Source of the DNA: CAZEKB01 sp964512225
GTDB lineage: Bacteria; Myxococcota_A; UBA796; UBA9615
Assembly (NCBI GenBank): GCA_964512225.1
Contig: CAZEKB010000006.1
Coordinates: forward strand, 48,101-112,100
Reading direction: 5' to 3'
DNA: 64,000 nt
Positions 43,859 to 51,263 of the stretch are shown here, piece after piece. A program made the position numbers and the translations under genes. Position 1 is the stretch's first letter. Every line of letters begins with the position of its first letter. The notes under the pieces are model-generated. The model was given only the letters and a program-made list of their open reading frames with translations. It had not been told where the DNA came from and made no database searches.

Positions 43859-43884
43859 GTTCTCCACAGGCACCTGTGGAGAAC
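43859..43884. promoter_or_regulatory. Perfect 12-bp inverted repeat with 2-nt spacer
   Basis: GTTCTCCACAGG and CCTGTGGAGAAC flank CA. The arms hold CCACAGG-type sequence. The repeat sits between the iscS promoter and the beta-barrel gene and may be an operator or a hairpin. No obvious regulator is nearby. Confidence 0.4.
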
Positions 43885-43971
43885 CTCGGATCGAAAAACG
43901 GCGCGCTGACCTCTTGTGATCCCGCCGGAAACCGTGCTACGCGCGCTCGCGGGTTCGAGAGCGTCTACCTG

Positions 43972-44442
43972 GTGAGCCTGGACTACGCCGGGGGGGCGAC
44001 GTCGTTCCGGGGTGCGTTCACCGGGGGCCTGAACTTCGACGTCTTCCTGGAGAAGAACGTCCACCTGGGGATCAACGCGTCCTTCTTCATCCGGCGGGCG
44101 ACGCTGCAGCAGGTGGCCTCCACCGACCTCGGGGGCATCTTCACCGCGGTCGTCGGCTACAGCGGGTCCATGGGGGGAGGGCTGTTCGTGCGGCCGTTCA
44201 TCGGCGGCGGCGGCTTCATCGGCAGCCGCAGCAGCAGCGCCGGGACCGAAGGCCTCGTGTACGGCGGCGCGGTCCGGGGGGGCCTCTCGCTGGTCTTCTA
44301 CGCCTCGCGCAACTTCAAGGTGCACGCCGGGCCCGAGGCGATCCTGAACATCGGCGCCCACGCCCCGAACGCGGGCGGCGACACGATCTTCCTGATCTCG
44401 ATGGACAGCGGCTTCAACGTGGGCATCACGTACGTCTTCTGA
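43972..44442 (+). CDS. Beta-barrel-like outer membrane protein, start uncertain, possibly 5'-truncated
   Basis: The frame from about 43972 has the alternating hydrophobic and Gly-rich strands of an outer-membrane barrel (GAFTGGLNFDVFLEKN, FIGGGGFIGSRS, GGAVRGGLSLVFYASRN) and ends NVGITYVF with the terminal Phe typical of BAM substrates. No signal peptide or good ATG precedes it. GTG 43972 is only a guess, giving about 156 residues, and a longer frame runs back over the operator and into iscS. It could be a truncated remnant of an OmpW/OmpA-like barrel. Confidence 0.5.
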   Translation: MSLDYAGGATSFRGAFTGGLNFDVFLEKNVHLGINASFFIRRATLQQVASTDLGGIFTAVVGYSGSMGGGLFVRPFIGGGGFIGSRSSSAGTEGLVYGGAVRGGLSLVFYASRNFKVHAGPEAILNIGAHAPNAGGDTIFLISMDSGFNVGITYVF

Positions 44443-44475
44443 CCGACGCTCGCGGGGGTGAGTCGCCGCGCGGAC

Positions 44476-45177
44476 CTACTCGCCGGGCGTCGGCGGGTCG
44501 AGGAGCTGCCACGTCGCATCGCACGATGCCCGCCCCTCCGAGATGTCGGCGGTCTGGGCGTTGTAGATGAACTCGTCCACCGTCGCGCCGGTCGCGTCGA
44601 ACAGCCCCAGGTTCTCGCCGCCGCCCCCGCTGAGCTTGAAGTCGGCGTGCAGGGGGCCGTCGTCCGGCTCGCCGTCCGCCCAGACGACGACGAAGCCGCC
44701 GGGGGGCAGGGGAACGGAGCCGGGCAGCTCGAACAGGTCGGGGTGGGTCGGGTCCCATCCCTGGAATACGACGTCCTCGTAGTTGTCCGTGAGGAACCAG
44801 CCTCCGATGTCGATCGTGGTCCCGCCTGCGTTGTGCAGCTCGATCCAGTCATCGAAGGCGTCGGGCCCTCCCACCTCGTCTTCGACGTCGGCGTACGCGC
44901 CCTCGTTGACGGCGAGGAACTCGCTGATGCAGACGACCGCGGGCTCCGGGTCGTCGTCGTCCATGGCGTCGTCGTCGTCCATGGCGTCCGCCGCGTCGTC
45001 GTCGTCCATGGCGTCGTCGTCGTCCATGGCGTCGTCGTCGTCCATGGCGTCCGCCGCGTCGTCGTCGTCCCAGCCGCCGCCTCCGCCGCCCCCGCCGCCT
45101 CGTCGGCCCCGATCGTCGGGACACGCAGGGAGGGCCAGGCAGGCCGCGGCCATCAAGAACAGGGTCCACTTCGTCAT
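44476..45177 (-). CDS. Lipoprotein with Asp-rich repeats and lamin-tail domain
   Basis: The 233-residue protein has a signal peptide (MTKWTLFLMAAACLALPAC), a poly-Gly run, about 40 residues of DDDDA and DDDDAADAM repeats, and a C-terminal lamin-tail (LTD) beta-sandwich (about 78-230, CISEFLAVNEG, DWIELHNAGG, IDIGGWFLTDN). The repeats could be a flexible, acidic, Ca-binding spacer. A second protein with the same repeat type starts at 63801. Start ATG 45177 follows a GTG at 45180. Surface location is expected. Confidence 0.85.
   Translation of the reverse strand: MTKWTLFLMAAACLALPACPDDRGRRGGGGGGGGGWDDDDAADAMDDDDAMDDDDAMDDDDAADAMDDDDAMDDDDPEPAVVCISEFLAVNEGAYADVEDEVGGPDAFDDWIELHNAGGTTIDIGGWFLTDNYEDVVFQGWDPTHPDLFELPGSVPLPPGGFVVVWADGEPDDGPLHADFKLSGGGGENLGLFDATGATVDEFIYNAQTADISEGRASCDATWQLLDPPTPGE
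44951..45070 (-). repeat. GAC-rich microsatellite coding DDDDA repeats
   Basis: About 120 bp of GACGACGACGAC blocks separated by GCC ATG or GCG GCG-type codons. The pattern is prone to slippage in multiples of three, so the number of repeats probably varies between strains. Confidence 0.8.
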
Positions 45178-45180
45178 CAC

Positions 45181-45497
45181 GGGTCCTCCGATTCGAGGTC
45201 GTGATCCTGGGGCCGCTCAGCGAGACGGTTCGACCTCGTTTGTGCCGTCTTGTGACAGGACCGCGAGCGACGGAGGACTTCGATCGCGGCAAGAAGCGGG
45301 GGTGATTCGGCGAACCGCGCGGGTTGTTGCCGCCCGGTACCCCCCTCGCCCCCGCCGTCCACCCACCCGAGCGCCCTCGACCCCGCCCGCCCGGTCCCGG
45401 TTGAGGGATCCGCCAGAGTCGCCTCGAGCGTCCCGTGACAAGGTCCGGGTGCCATGCAGCCCCGCCCCGACGACCGGCCCGAGCCCGCGAGCGACCG
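45181..45497. repeat. Intergenic region with a diverged palindromic repeat
   Basis: This 317-bp gap between divergent genes contains a copy of the 25566 repeat at about 45287-45337 (CGGCAAGAAGCGGGGGTGAT then TTCGGCGAACC and GGGTTGTTGCCG). The rest is GC-rich with no gene visible. Promoters for the lipoprotein and the M81-family gene must lie here. Confidence 0.6.
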
Positions 45498-47015
45498 ATG
45501 AGCCGGCCGCGGGTCGCCTACGCCCGGATCGCCCAGGAGAGCAACGCGTTCTCGCCCGTCCTCACGGAGCTGACGGACTTCGAGCGCACGCACTACATCG
45601 CGGGCGACGAGCTGGCGGCGCGGGTCGCGCGGGGGGGCTTCGAGGCTCCCGGGTTCGTCGCCAACGCCGAGCTGAGCGGCTTCGTGAGGGCGATGGATCG
45701 CGGCGGCGTGCAGTCCGTGCCCCTCTTCAGCGCGTGGGCCATCCCCGGCGGTCCGCTCTCCCGGACCTGCTTCGCCCTCCTCCGCGATCGGCTCGTGGCG
45801 GGCCTGAAGGCGGGCGGGCCCTGGGACGCGGTGATGCTCTCCCTGCACGGCGCGATGATCGCGCGGGGCTCCGAGGACCCCGAGGCGGACCTCATCGACG
45901 CGGTGCGCGGCGTCGTCGGCCCGGACGTGCCGGTGGCGGTCACGCTCGATCTGCACGGCCAGCTCGTCGACCGCTTCGTATCCCAGGTCGACGTCCTCGC
46001 CGCGTATCGAACCAACCCGCACCGGGACCACGACCGCACCGGTCGTCGATGCGGCGAGATGCTCCTGGGCAAGCTCCGCGGGGAGACCTCGCCCGTCAGC
46101 GCGTGGCGCTCGCTGCCGCTTGTCTGCGGGGGCGGCACCACCATCGACTTCCTCCCCACGATGCGCCCCGTGTATCGCTGGATGAAGCGGATGGAGCGCG
46201 ACCCCCGCGTCCTCTACCTGAGCCTCTTCAACTCCCACCTGTGGAACGACTCGCCGGAGCTCGGGTGGGCCTCCCACGTGGTCACCGACGGCGACCCCGC
46301 CCTCGCCGACGCCCTCGCGGACGAGCTCGCCCAGATGCTGTGGGACCGGCGCGAGACCCAGCCGCCGCCCTTCCCCGACGCCGCGCAGGCCATCGAGCAG
46401 GCGCGGGCCGCGCGCCTACGCAGGCGCGTGGGGACCGTGTGCGTGTGCGACGCCTCGGACATCGTCGGCTGCGGGGCCGCCGGGGAGAACACCCGCCTCA
46501 TCAAGGCGCTGCTCGAGGGGGCGAAGGACCTGGAGGTGCTCGCTCCGGTGCGGGACGCCGAGGTCGTGCGGGCGCTGTGGGGCGAGGCGATCGGGGCGAA
46601 GGTCCGGGTGCGCGTCGGGGGCAAGCTGCACCCGGAGCTCAACGCGCCGCTCGAGGTCGCGGGCGAGCTGCTGGCCAAGGTCGACGTCGAGGGGTTCGGG
46701 CCCTCCCTCGCCCTCGACCTGGGGCACCTGCGGCTGGTCGTCACGTCCGGCCCCTGCCTCGCGATGAAGCCCGACTTCTACACCCGCCTGGGCCTCAGCC
46801 CGTGGCGCGCCGACATCGTCGTCGTCAAGTCGATGTTCCCGTTCCGGATGTACTTCTGGAAGCACAACCGAAAGACGATCTACGCCCGCACGGAGGGGGT
46901 CACGGATCTGGACCGGATGCACCGGCTGCGGTTCCGGGGTCCGGTGCACCCGCGCGACGCGGTGGAGGACTGGCGGCCCGCGGATCGGCGTCGACGGGGG
47001 CTCCCGCCGGGCTGA
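45498..47015 (+). CDS. M81 (MlrC-like) family metalloprotein
   Basis: The 505-residue protein belongs to the MlrC/M81 family, first known for microcystin degradation, now seen in many bacteria. It has AYARIAQESNAFSP, LSLHGAM, the metal-site region TLDLHGQ near 149-155 and HRDHDRTG at 175-182. The C-terminal MlrC domain has the SMFPFRMYFWKH segment. The start ATG 45498 is chosen for the family start RVAYARIAQESN. The natural substrate is unknown. Its 3' end overlaps the radical SAM gene by 116 bp in opposite orientation. Confidence 0.88.
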   Translation: MSRPRVAYARIAQESNAFSPVLTELTDFERTHYIAGDELAARVARGGFEAPGFVANAELSGFVRAMDRGGVQSVPLFSAWAIPGGPLSRTCFALLRDRLVAGLKAGGPWDAVMLSLHGAMIARGSEDPEADLIDAVRGVVGPDVPVAVTLDLHGQLVDRFVSQVDVLAAYRTNPHRDHDRTGRRCGEMLLGKLRGETSPVSAWRSLPLVCGGGTTIDFLPTMRPVYRWMKRMERDPRVLYLSLFNSHLWNDSPELGWASHVVTDGDPALADALADELAQMLWDRRETQPPPFPDAAQAIEQARAARLRRRVGTVCVCDASDIVGCGAAGENTRLIKALLEGAKDLEVLAPVRDAEVVRALWGEAIGAKVRVRVGGKLHPELNAPLEVAGELLAKVDVEGFGPSLALDLGHLRLVVTSGPCLAMKPDFYTRLGLSPWRADIVVVKSMFPFRMYFWKHNRKTIYARTEGVTDLDRMHRLRFRGPVHPRDAVEDWRPADRRRRGLPPG

Positions 47016-47952
47016 GGCTCGGACCCAGGGGACGGAACTCGTCCCACCCGAAGCGCTCCGGGTACTCGCGCCACGGCCCCTCGCACACGGCGTCGAGCCG
47101 ACATTCGCCGCACGGAGGGCCCTTGGCCTTGCCGTGGAGCACCCGCGTCTCGGTGTAGTCGTCCACGACGCGCTCGCCGTCGACGATGCGGGTCGCGGGG
47201 ATCGTCGGCTCCGCCGCGCAGCCCTCGAACCCCGGGAGGAAGCACAGCGGCACGGCCTCCGTGCTGCACGGGACGCCCCCCGCCCGCCCGATCGCGAGCG
47301 CGGCCAGCACCGGTCCCTGAACGTCGGGGAGCCGCGGCACGACCTCGTCGAAGGACATCGCCGCGGTGCCGAGCGGGTGCACGAACGCGAGCTGGAATCG
47401 GTTGACGCGCAGCCCGACCAGCAGTCGCGCGAGGGCCGGCAGCTCCGCCAGGTTCCCGCGCACGACGACCGTATTGGTGATCACCGGCAGGCCCACCAGC
47501 CTCGCGTTGCGGATGGCGCGCACCGTCTGGCTGAAGGCCCCCCTCACCCCGGTGAGCGCGTCGTGGGTCTCGGCGCAGGCCCCGTGCAGCGCGGGGCTCA
47601 GCTCGTCGAGGCCCGCCGCGACGAGGCGCCCGAGGCGGTTCCAGCGGCTGAGCATCCGGCCGTTGGTCTGGACCTGGACGCGCCGGTAGCCGAGGCTCTT
47701 CGCCGCCGCCACGAGCTCGGGCAGGTCCTTGCGGATCGTGACCTCGCCGCCCGTGAGGACCAGCTCGTCGCAGCCCGCTCGCCCCGCCTCGATCTCGCGG
47801 AGCGCTTCCGCCGTCGAGAGGTCGGGGAGGCGGGCGCGCTTGTCCCCCTGCACGCAGAACACGCACCGGTTGTTGCAGCTGAATCCGAGCTTGAGATCGA
47901 GGCGCACCAGAGACCTTGTGTACGGGGAACCGGCCCGTCGCGCATCGGCCAT
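46900..47952 (-). CDS. Radical SAM protein with C-terminal Cys-rich (SPASM-like) region
   Basis: The 350-residue protein has the radical SAM cluster motif CNNRCVFC (C26, C30, C33), the SAM-binding GGEVTIRKDL and later core-barrel strands. A C-terminal part has more Cys residues (CGECRLDAVCEGPW) that could hold an auxiliary [4Fe-4S] cluster. No short peptide substrate gene is visible next to it. The last 40 or so residues are Pro/Ala-rich and overlap the M81-family gene on the opposite strand. Function unknown. Confidence 0.85.
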   Translation of the reverse strand: MADARRAGSPYTRSLVRLDLKLGFSCNNRCVFCVQGDKRARLPDLSTAEALREIEAGRAGCDELVLTGGEVTIRKDLPELVAAAKSLGYRRVQVQTNGRMLSRWNRLGRLVAAGLDELSPALHGACAETHDALTGVRGAFSQTVRAIRNARLVGLPVITNTVVVRGNLAELPALARLLVGLRVNRFQLAFVHPLGTAAMSFDEVVPRLPDVQGPVLAALAIGRAGGVPCSTEAVPLCFLPGFEGCAAEPTIPATRIVDGERVVDDYTETRVLHGKAKGPPCGECRLDAVCEGPWREYPERFGWDEFRPLGPSLSPAGAPVDADPRAASPPPRRAGAPDPGTAAGASGPDP

Positions 47953-47994
47953 ACGGCCGATGTCGATCCTCGGACGGGGTCATACCCTCGGCGC

Positions 47995-48366
47995 ATGAGT
48001 GATCTCCCCCTCGTCGTCCTCGCAGGCGCGGGCCTCCTCCTGAATGCCCTCCTCCTAGACTGTGGGGACGACGGGGCGGGTGGTCACTGGCTGAGGGTCG
48101 AGCTCGTCGACCCGGCTCCCGACACGGGCGACCGAGGCGGCGCGAGCGTCGTCCTCGACGACCGCTGGACGCTCGTGCACCCGGGGCCCGACGCCGCCCC
48201 CGACCTGCTCTTCAGCCTCGGTGACGAGCGCCCCCGCTCGCTGGAGGTGCGCTGGCCCGACCCGCAGGGCACCGTCAGCGTCGTCGAGGTGACCGGCCTG
48301 GTCGACGGGACGGTGACCGTGTCGAAGCGGGACGGCCTCGTCGGCTGGTCCCGCGGGGAGCGCTGA
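47995..48366 (+). CDS. Lone ASPIC/UnbV-like domain protein
   Basis: The 123-residue protein has a hydrophobic N-terminus (SDLPLVVLAGAGLLLNALLLD) and then a stretch (GGHWLRVELVDPAP, VVLDDRWTLVHPGPDAAPDLLFSLGDERPRSLEVRWPDPQGT) that resembles the ASPIC/UnbV domain found at the C-terminus of the 30871 lipoprotein. It lacks the FG-GAP propeller. It may be an independent small surface module or the end of a broken gene. The identification is by pattern only. Confidence 0.55.
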   Translation: MSDLPLVVLAGAGLLLNALLLDCGDDGAGGHWLRVELVDPAPDTGDRGGASVVLDDRWTLVHPGPDAAPDLLFSLGDERPRSLEVRWPDPQGTVSVVEVTGLVDGTVTVSKRDGLVGWSRGER

Positions 48367-48459
48367 CCGCCCTCACCTGTCGGTCCGCATGGCGGGCCCC
48401 GATCGTTCGGGCAGGGTGCAAGCGAGCCGTCTCCCAGCGAGGCGTGTCGAAGGGAGTCC

Positions 48460-48978
48460 ATGGAGTCGGGCCCGGTCCTCGTCAACGTCCGACGCGACGG
48501 TGTCGTCGTCTCCCAGAGCGAGGAGGCGCGGCGCCTGCTGGGAGACGAGGAGGGGCGGGCCTGCTGGGAGCACGTCGGCGACGTGCCCGGGGGCGAGGGG
48601 CTGCCCTGCTGCGCCGACTGCGTGGCGCGCCTGCTCGCGCGCTCCCGAGGACGACGCCCCGTCGCGAGCCACCACCGCGTGCGGATCGAGGGACGCCCGC
48701 ACCTGCTGACGTGCTCGGTCGTGAGCGAGGACTCCGTCGCCTGCCTGCTTCAGCGCTCCGGGTCCGAGACTCCGGAGCCCCACGAGGTGCCGACGCCGCG
48801 TGAGCTCGAGGTCCTCGCGCTCATCGCCGACGGCCTCGGCACGGGCGCCATCGCCGAGGGGCTGGGGATGAGCGTCGCCACGGTGCGGACGCACGTCGAG
48901 CACCTGCGAGACAAGCTCGGAGTGGCGTCGCGGGCCGCGATCGTCGCCCGCGCGTTCCGGCTGGGTCTGCTCGACTGA
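48460..48978 (+). CDS. LuxR-type regulator with Cys-rich N-terminal domain
   Basis: The 172-residue protein has a PAS-like or novel N-terminal part (1-100) with six Cys at 35, 50, 51, 54, 85 and 95 (CWEHVGDVPGGEGLPCCADC), and a C-terminal LuxR/GerE helix-turn-helix (about 112-170, TPRELEVLALIADGLGTGAIAEGLGMSVATVRTHVEHLRDKLG). The Cys cluster could bind metal or sense redox. It has no receiver domain. The next gene (adenosine deaminase) is convergent. Confidence 0.83.
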   Translation: MESGPVLVNVRRDGVVVSQSEEARRLLGDEEGRACWEHVGDVPGGEGLPCCADCVARLLARSRGRRPVASHHRVRIEGRPHLLTCSVVSEDSVACLLQRSGSETPEPHEVPTPRELEVLALIADGLGTGAIAEGLGMSVATVRTHVEHLRDKLGVASRAAIVARAFRLGLLD

Positions 48979-48981
48979 CCG

Positions 48982-50145
48982 TCAGGCGGTGGCCGTCGCC
49001 TTGCCGGGCTTGGCGGTGCCGTTCGTCGACGCCTTGAGGGCGGCCCGGCGCTGATCCACGAGCGCGTCGTACTCCGCCGCGACCCGACGCATGAGCTGCG
49101 TCTTCTCCCGGAACGGCAGGAACGAGCTCTTGAAGCCGTTCGTCATCACCCACTTGAGCTCGTCGACCGTGAGGTCCCACTCCTTCACCGCGAGCATGTA
49201 CTCGTCCGTGACGGTCGTATCCGTGATCAGGCGGTTGTCCGTGTTGAGCGTCACCCGCAGGCCCAGGTCCAGATAGAACTTGAAGGGGTGCTCCCCCATC
49301 GACGCGGCCGAGCGGGTCTGGATGTTCGACTTGAGGCAGACCTCGAGCGGGATCCGGTGGTCGTTGACGTAGTTGAGGAGGTCGCCGCTCTCGCGCAGTC
49401 GCGTGCCGTGCCCGATCCGGTGCGCGCCGCAGTAGTGGATCGCCTGGGCGATCGACTCCGGTCCGTAGGCCTCGCCCGCGTGGATCGTCACGTTGATGTT
49501 GTTGTTGAGGATGAGCTGGAAGGCCTTCACGTGGGCCTTCGCCGGGTGGTCCTCTTCGGCGCCCGCCAGGTCGAAGCCGACCACGCCGCGGTTCTTGAAC
49601 GCCACCGCCAGCTCCGCGATCCGCAGCGACGTCGCCGGGTCCATGTTGCGGATGCCGCAGATGATCAGGCCGGTCTTGATGTCGTACTTGTGCTCGGCGT
49701 CGTGCAGCCCGTCCACGACCGCCTGGACGATCTGGTCGAGGCGCAGGCCCCCCTCGGTGTGGAGGATCGGGGCGTATCGGACCTCCAGGTACTTCACGTT
49801 CTCGGCGGCCGCGTCCTCGGCGAGCTCGAACGCGACGCGGCGCAGCGCGGACTCCGTCTGCAGGACGCTGCAGGTGAGCCCGAAGGCGGACAGGTAGTCG
49901 ACGAGGTCGTCGCAGATCTCGCCCGCGTGCATCGCCTTGCGCAGGCCCTTCACGTCGCTCGCGGGCAAGGGCACCCCGTGCTCGGCGGCGAGCTCGAGGA
50001 TCGTGGATTCCCGCAGGCTGCCGTCGAGGTGGCAGTGCAGGTCGGTCTTGGGCATCGCCCGGACGAAGTCTTCGTCGATGATGTTTTCGAGGTTGCGGTT
50101 CGGCACCAGAGCTCCAGGAACGCGGTCGCCGGTACAGGCGGCCAT
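48982..50145 (-). CDS. add: Adenosine deaminase
   Basis: The 387-residue protein has the metal His pair in TDLHCHLDGS (H37, H39), HAGEAYG, the HRIGHGTRL region and the C-terminal LNTDNRLI. The NTDN form (instead of NTDD) is known from a bacterial ADA subgroup, so it is not necessarily defective. The enzyme turns adenosine into inosine in purine salvage. The ATG at 50145 is chosen over a longer frame. It is divergent from the Rieske gene, 27 bp away. Confidence 0.9.
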   Translation of the reverse strand: MAACTGDRVPGALVPNRNLENIIDEDFVRAMPKTDLHCHLDGSLRESTILELAAEHGVPLPASDVKGLRKAMHAGEICDDLVDYLSAFGLTCSVLQTESALRRVAFELAEDAAAENVKYLEVRYAPILHTEGGLRLDQIVQAVVDGLHDAEHKYDIKTGLIICGIRNMDPATSLRIAELAVAFKNRGVVGFDLAGAEEDHPAKAHVKAFQLILNNNINVTIHAGEAYGPESIAQAIHYCGAHRIGHGTRLRESGDLLNYVNDHRIPLEVCLKSNIQTRSAASMGEHPFKFYLDLGLRVTLNTDNRLITDTTVTDEYMLAVKEWDLTVDELKWVMTNGFKSSFLPFREKTQLMRRVAAEYDALVDQRRAALKASTNGTAKPGKATATA

Positions 50146-50172
50146 GGCGGAGTATAGGGCCCCGAGTTCGAT

Positions 50173-50520
50173 ATGCTCCGGCTCGTGGGGCACCTCTTCT
50201 ATCCGGCCTGCAACGTCGAGGACGTCCCCGAGGGGGGGAAGCTGCGCGTGGTCGTGGAGGGCTACCCCGTGTGCCTCTTCCACGTGGACGGGACCTTCTA
50301 CGCCAGCGGCGACCCGTGCCCCCACGAGCTCGTCTCTCTGGGGGACGGCGGGGTCCTCGACGGCGAGGTGGTCACGTGCGGCGCCCACCGGTGGCGCTTC
50401 AACGTGCGCACCGGGCAGTGCTACGAGGACGACGACCCGTCGCACCGCCTCACGCGCCTCCCCTGCGGTCGCAAGGACGGGGTGGTCTACGTCGGGTTCG
50501 AGGCCGGGGAAGAGCCGTGA
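50173..50520 (+). CDS. Rieske [2Fe-2S] protein
   Basis: The 115-residue protein is a stand-alone Rieske domain with ligands C49/H51 (CPH) and C69/H72 (CGAH). It looks like the small soluble ferredoxin type (NirD or biphenyl dioxygenase-ferredoxin like) with no membrane anchor. It is translationally coupled to the next membrane protein (GTGA). It could pass electrons to that membrane protein. Confidence 0.88.
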   Translation: MLRLVGHLFYPACNVEDVPEGGKLRVVVEGYPVCLFHVDGTFYASGDPCPHELVSLGDGGVLDGEVVTCGAHRWRFNVRTGQCYEDDDPSHRLTRLPCGRKDGVVYVGFEAGEEP

Positions 50521-51263
50521 AGCGGGCGTCCTACACCCCGTTCTTCGCGGGGGCGACGGCGATCATCCTCCTGGTCTTCTCCGAGCCCACGTTTCGTCGG
50601 CTCGCGGGCGGCCACTGGCAGCGCGGCAAGTACGTCTACAAGGACTCGGTGAGCCTCGATGTGCACGCGACGGTCGGGTACCTCTTCGTCGGCGCGTTCA
50701 TCCTCCAGATCGTCTGGGGGCGTAGGCAGCGGCTGCACGAGTCCGCGCGGCGCCTGCACGCACGCCTCGGCAAGGCGCTGTTCGCGGTCGTGGTCCCCGC
50801 CTTCGTGCTCGCCGCGGCGTGGGTCGTGGCCGACCGCAGCACGTCGATCGCGCCCGAGGACAGCGTCATCTTCCAGGTGGATCGCGTGATGGGCCGCGTC
50901 GTCCTGGGCGAGCTGCTCGTCTTCACGTCCTTCTTCTTCGGCCGCGCCGCCCTCGCGATCCGCGCGGGCGACGTGCCTCGCCACGTGGACGCCGTCCTGG
51001 GCGCGTTCATGATGGCGAGCGCCATCGCCGTGATTCGGTTCCTCTACTCGGCCATCTGGGCGACCGGGGCGGGCTCGCCCTTCTCCGTCATCGGCATGTA
51101 CTTCATCACCGTCACGATCGTCGTCGGCGCGATGGCCGTGGCGTACGGGCGGGCGGGTCGGTTCGCCGAGAACCGGCGCACCCTGGCCGGGCTCGTGGCG
51201 GTGACCGTAGCCACGGGGATCCTGTGCATGCCCCTGTACGACTTCATGGACGTGACCTCGTGA
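50517..51263 (+). CDS. Multi-pass membrane protein, DUF2306-like, coupled to Rieske gene
   Basis: The 248-residue protein has about six to seven membrane segments. Several His residues near membrane edges (DVHATVGYLF, RLHARLGKALF, RHVDAVLGAFM) match the pattern of the DUF2306 family and could bind heme b or quinone, but this is not shown. The GTG at 50517 overlaps the Rieske stop and the stop overlaps the next start (GTGA on both sides). The tight coupling suggests one complex. Confidence 0.65.
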   Translation: MKRASYTPFFAGATAIILLVFSEPTFRRLAGGHWQRGKYVYKDSVSLDVHATVGYLFVGAFILQIVWGRRQRLHESARRLHARLGKALFAVVVPAFVLAAAWVVADRSTSIAPEDSVIFQVDRVMGRVVLGELLVFTSFFFGRAALAIRAGDVPRHVDAVLGAFMMASAIAVIRFLYSAIWATGAGSPFSVIGMYFITVTIVVGAMAVAYGRAGRFAENRRTLAGLVAVTVATGILCMPLYDFMDVTS

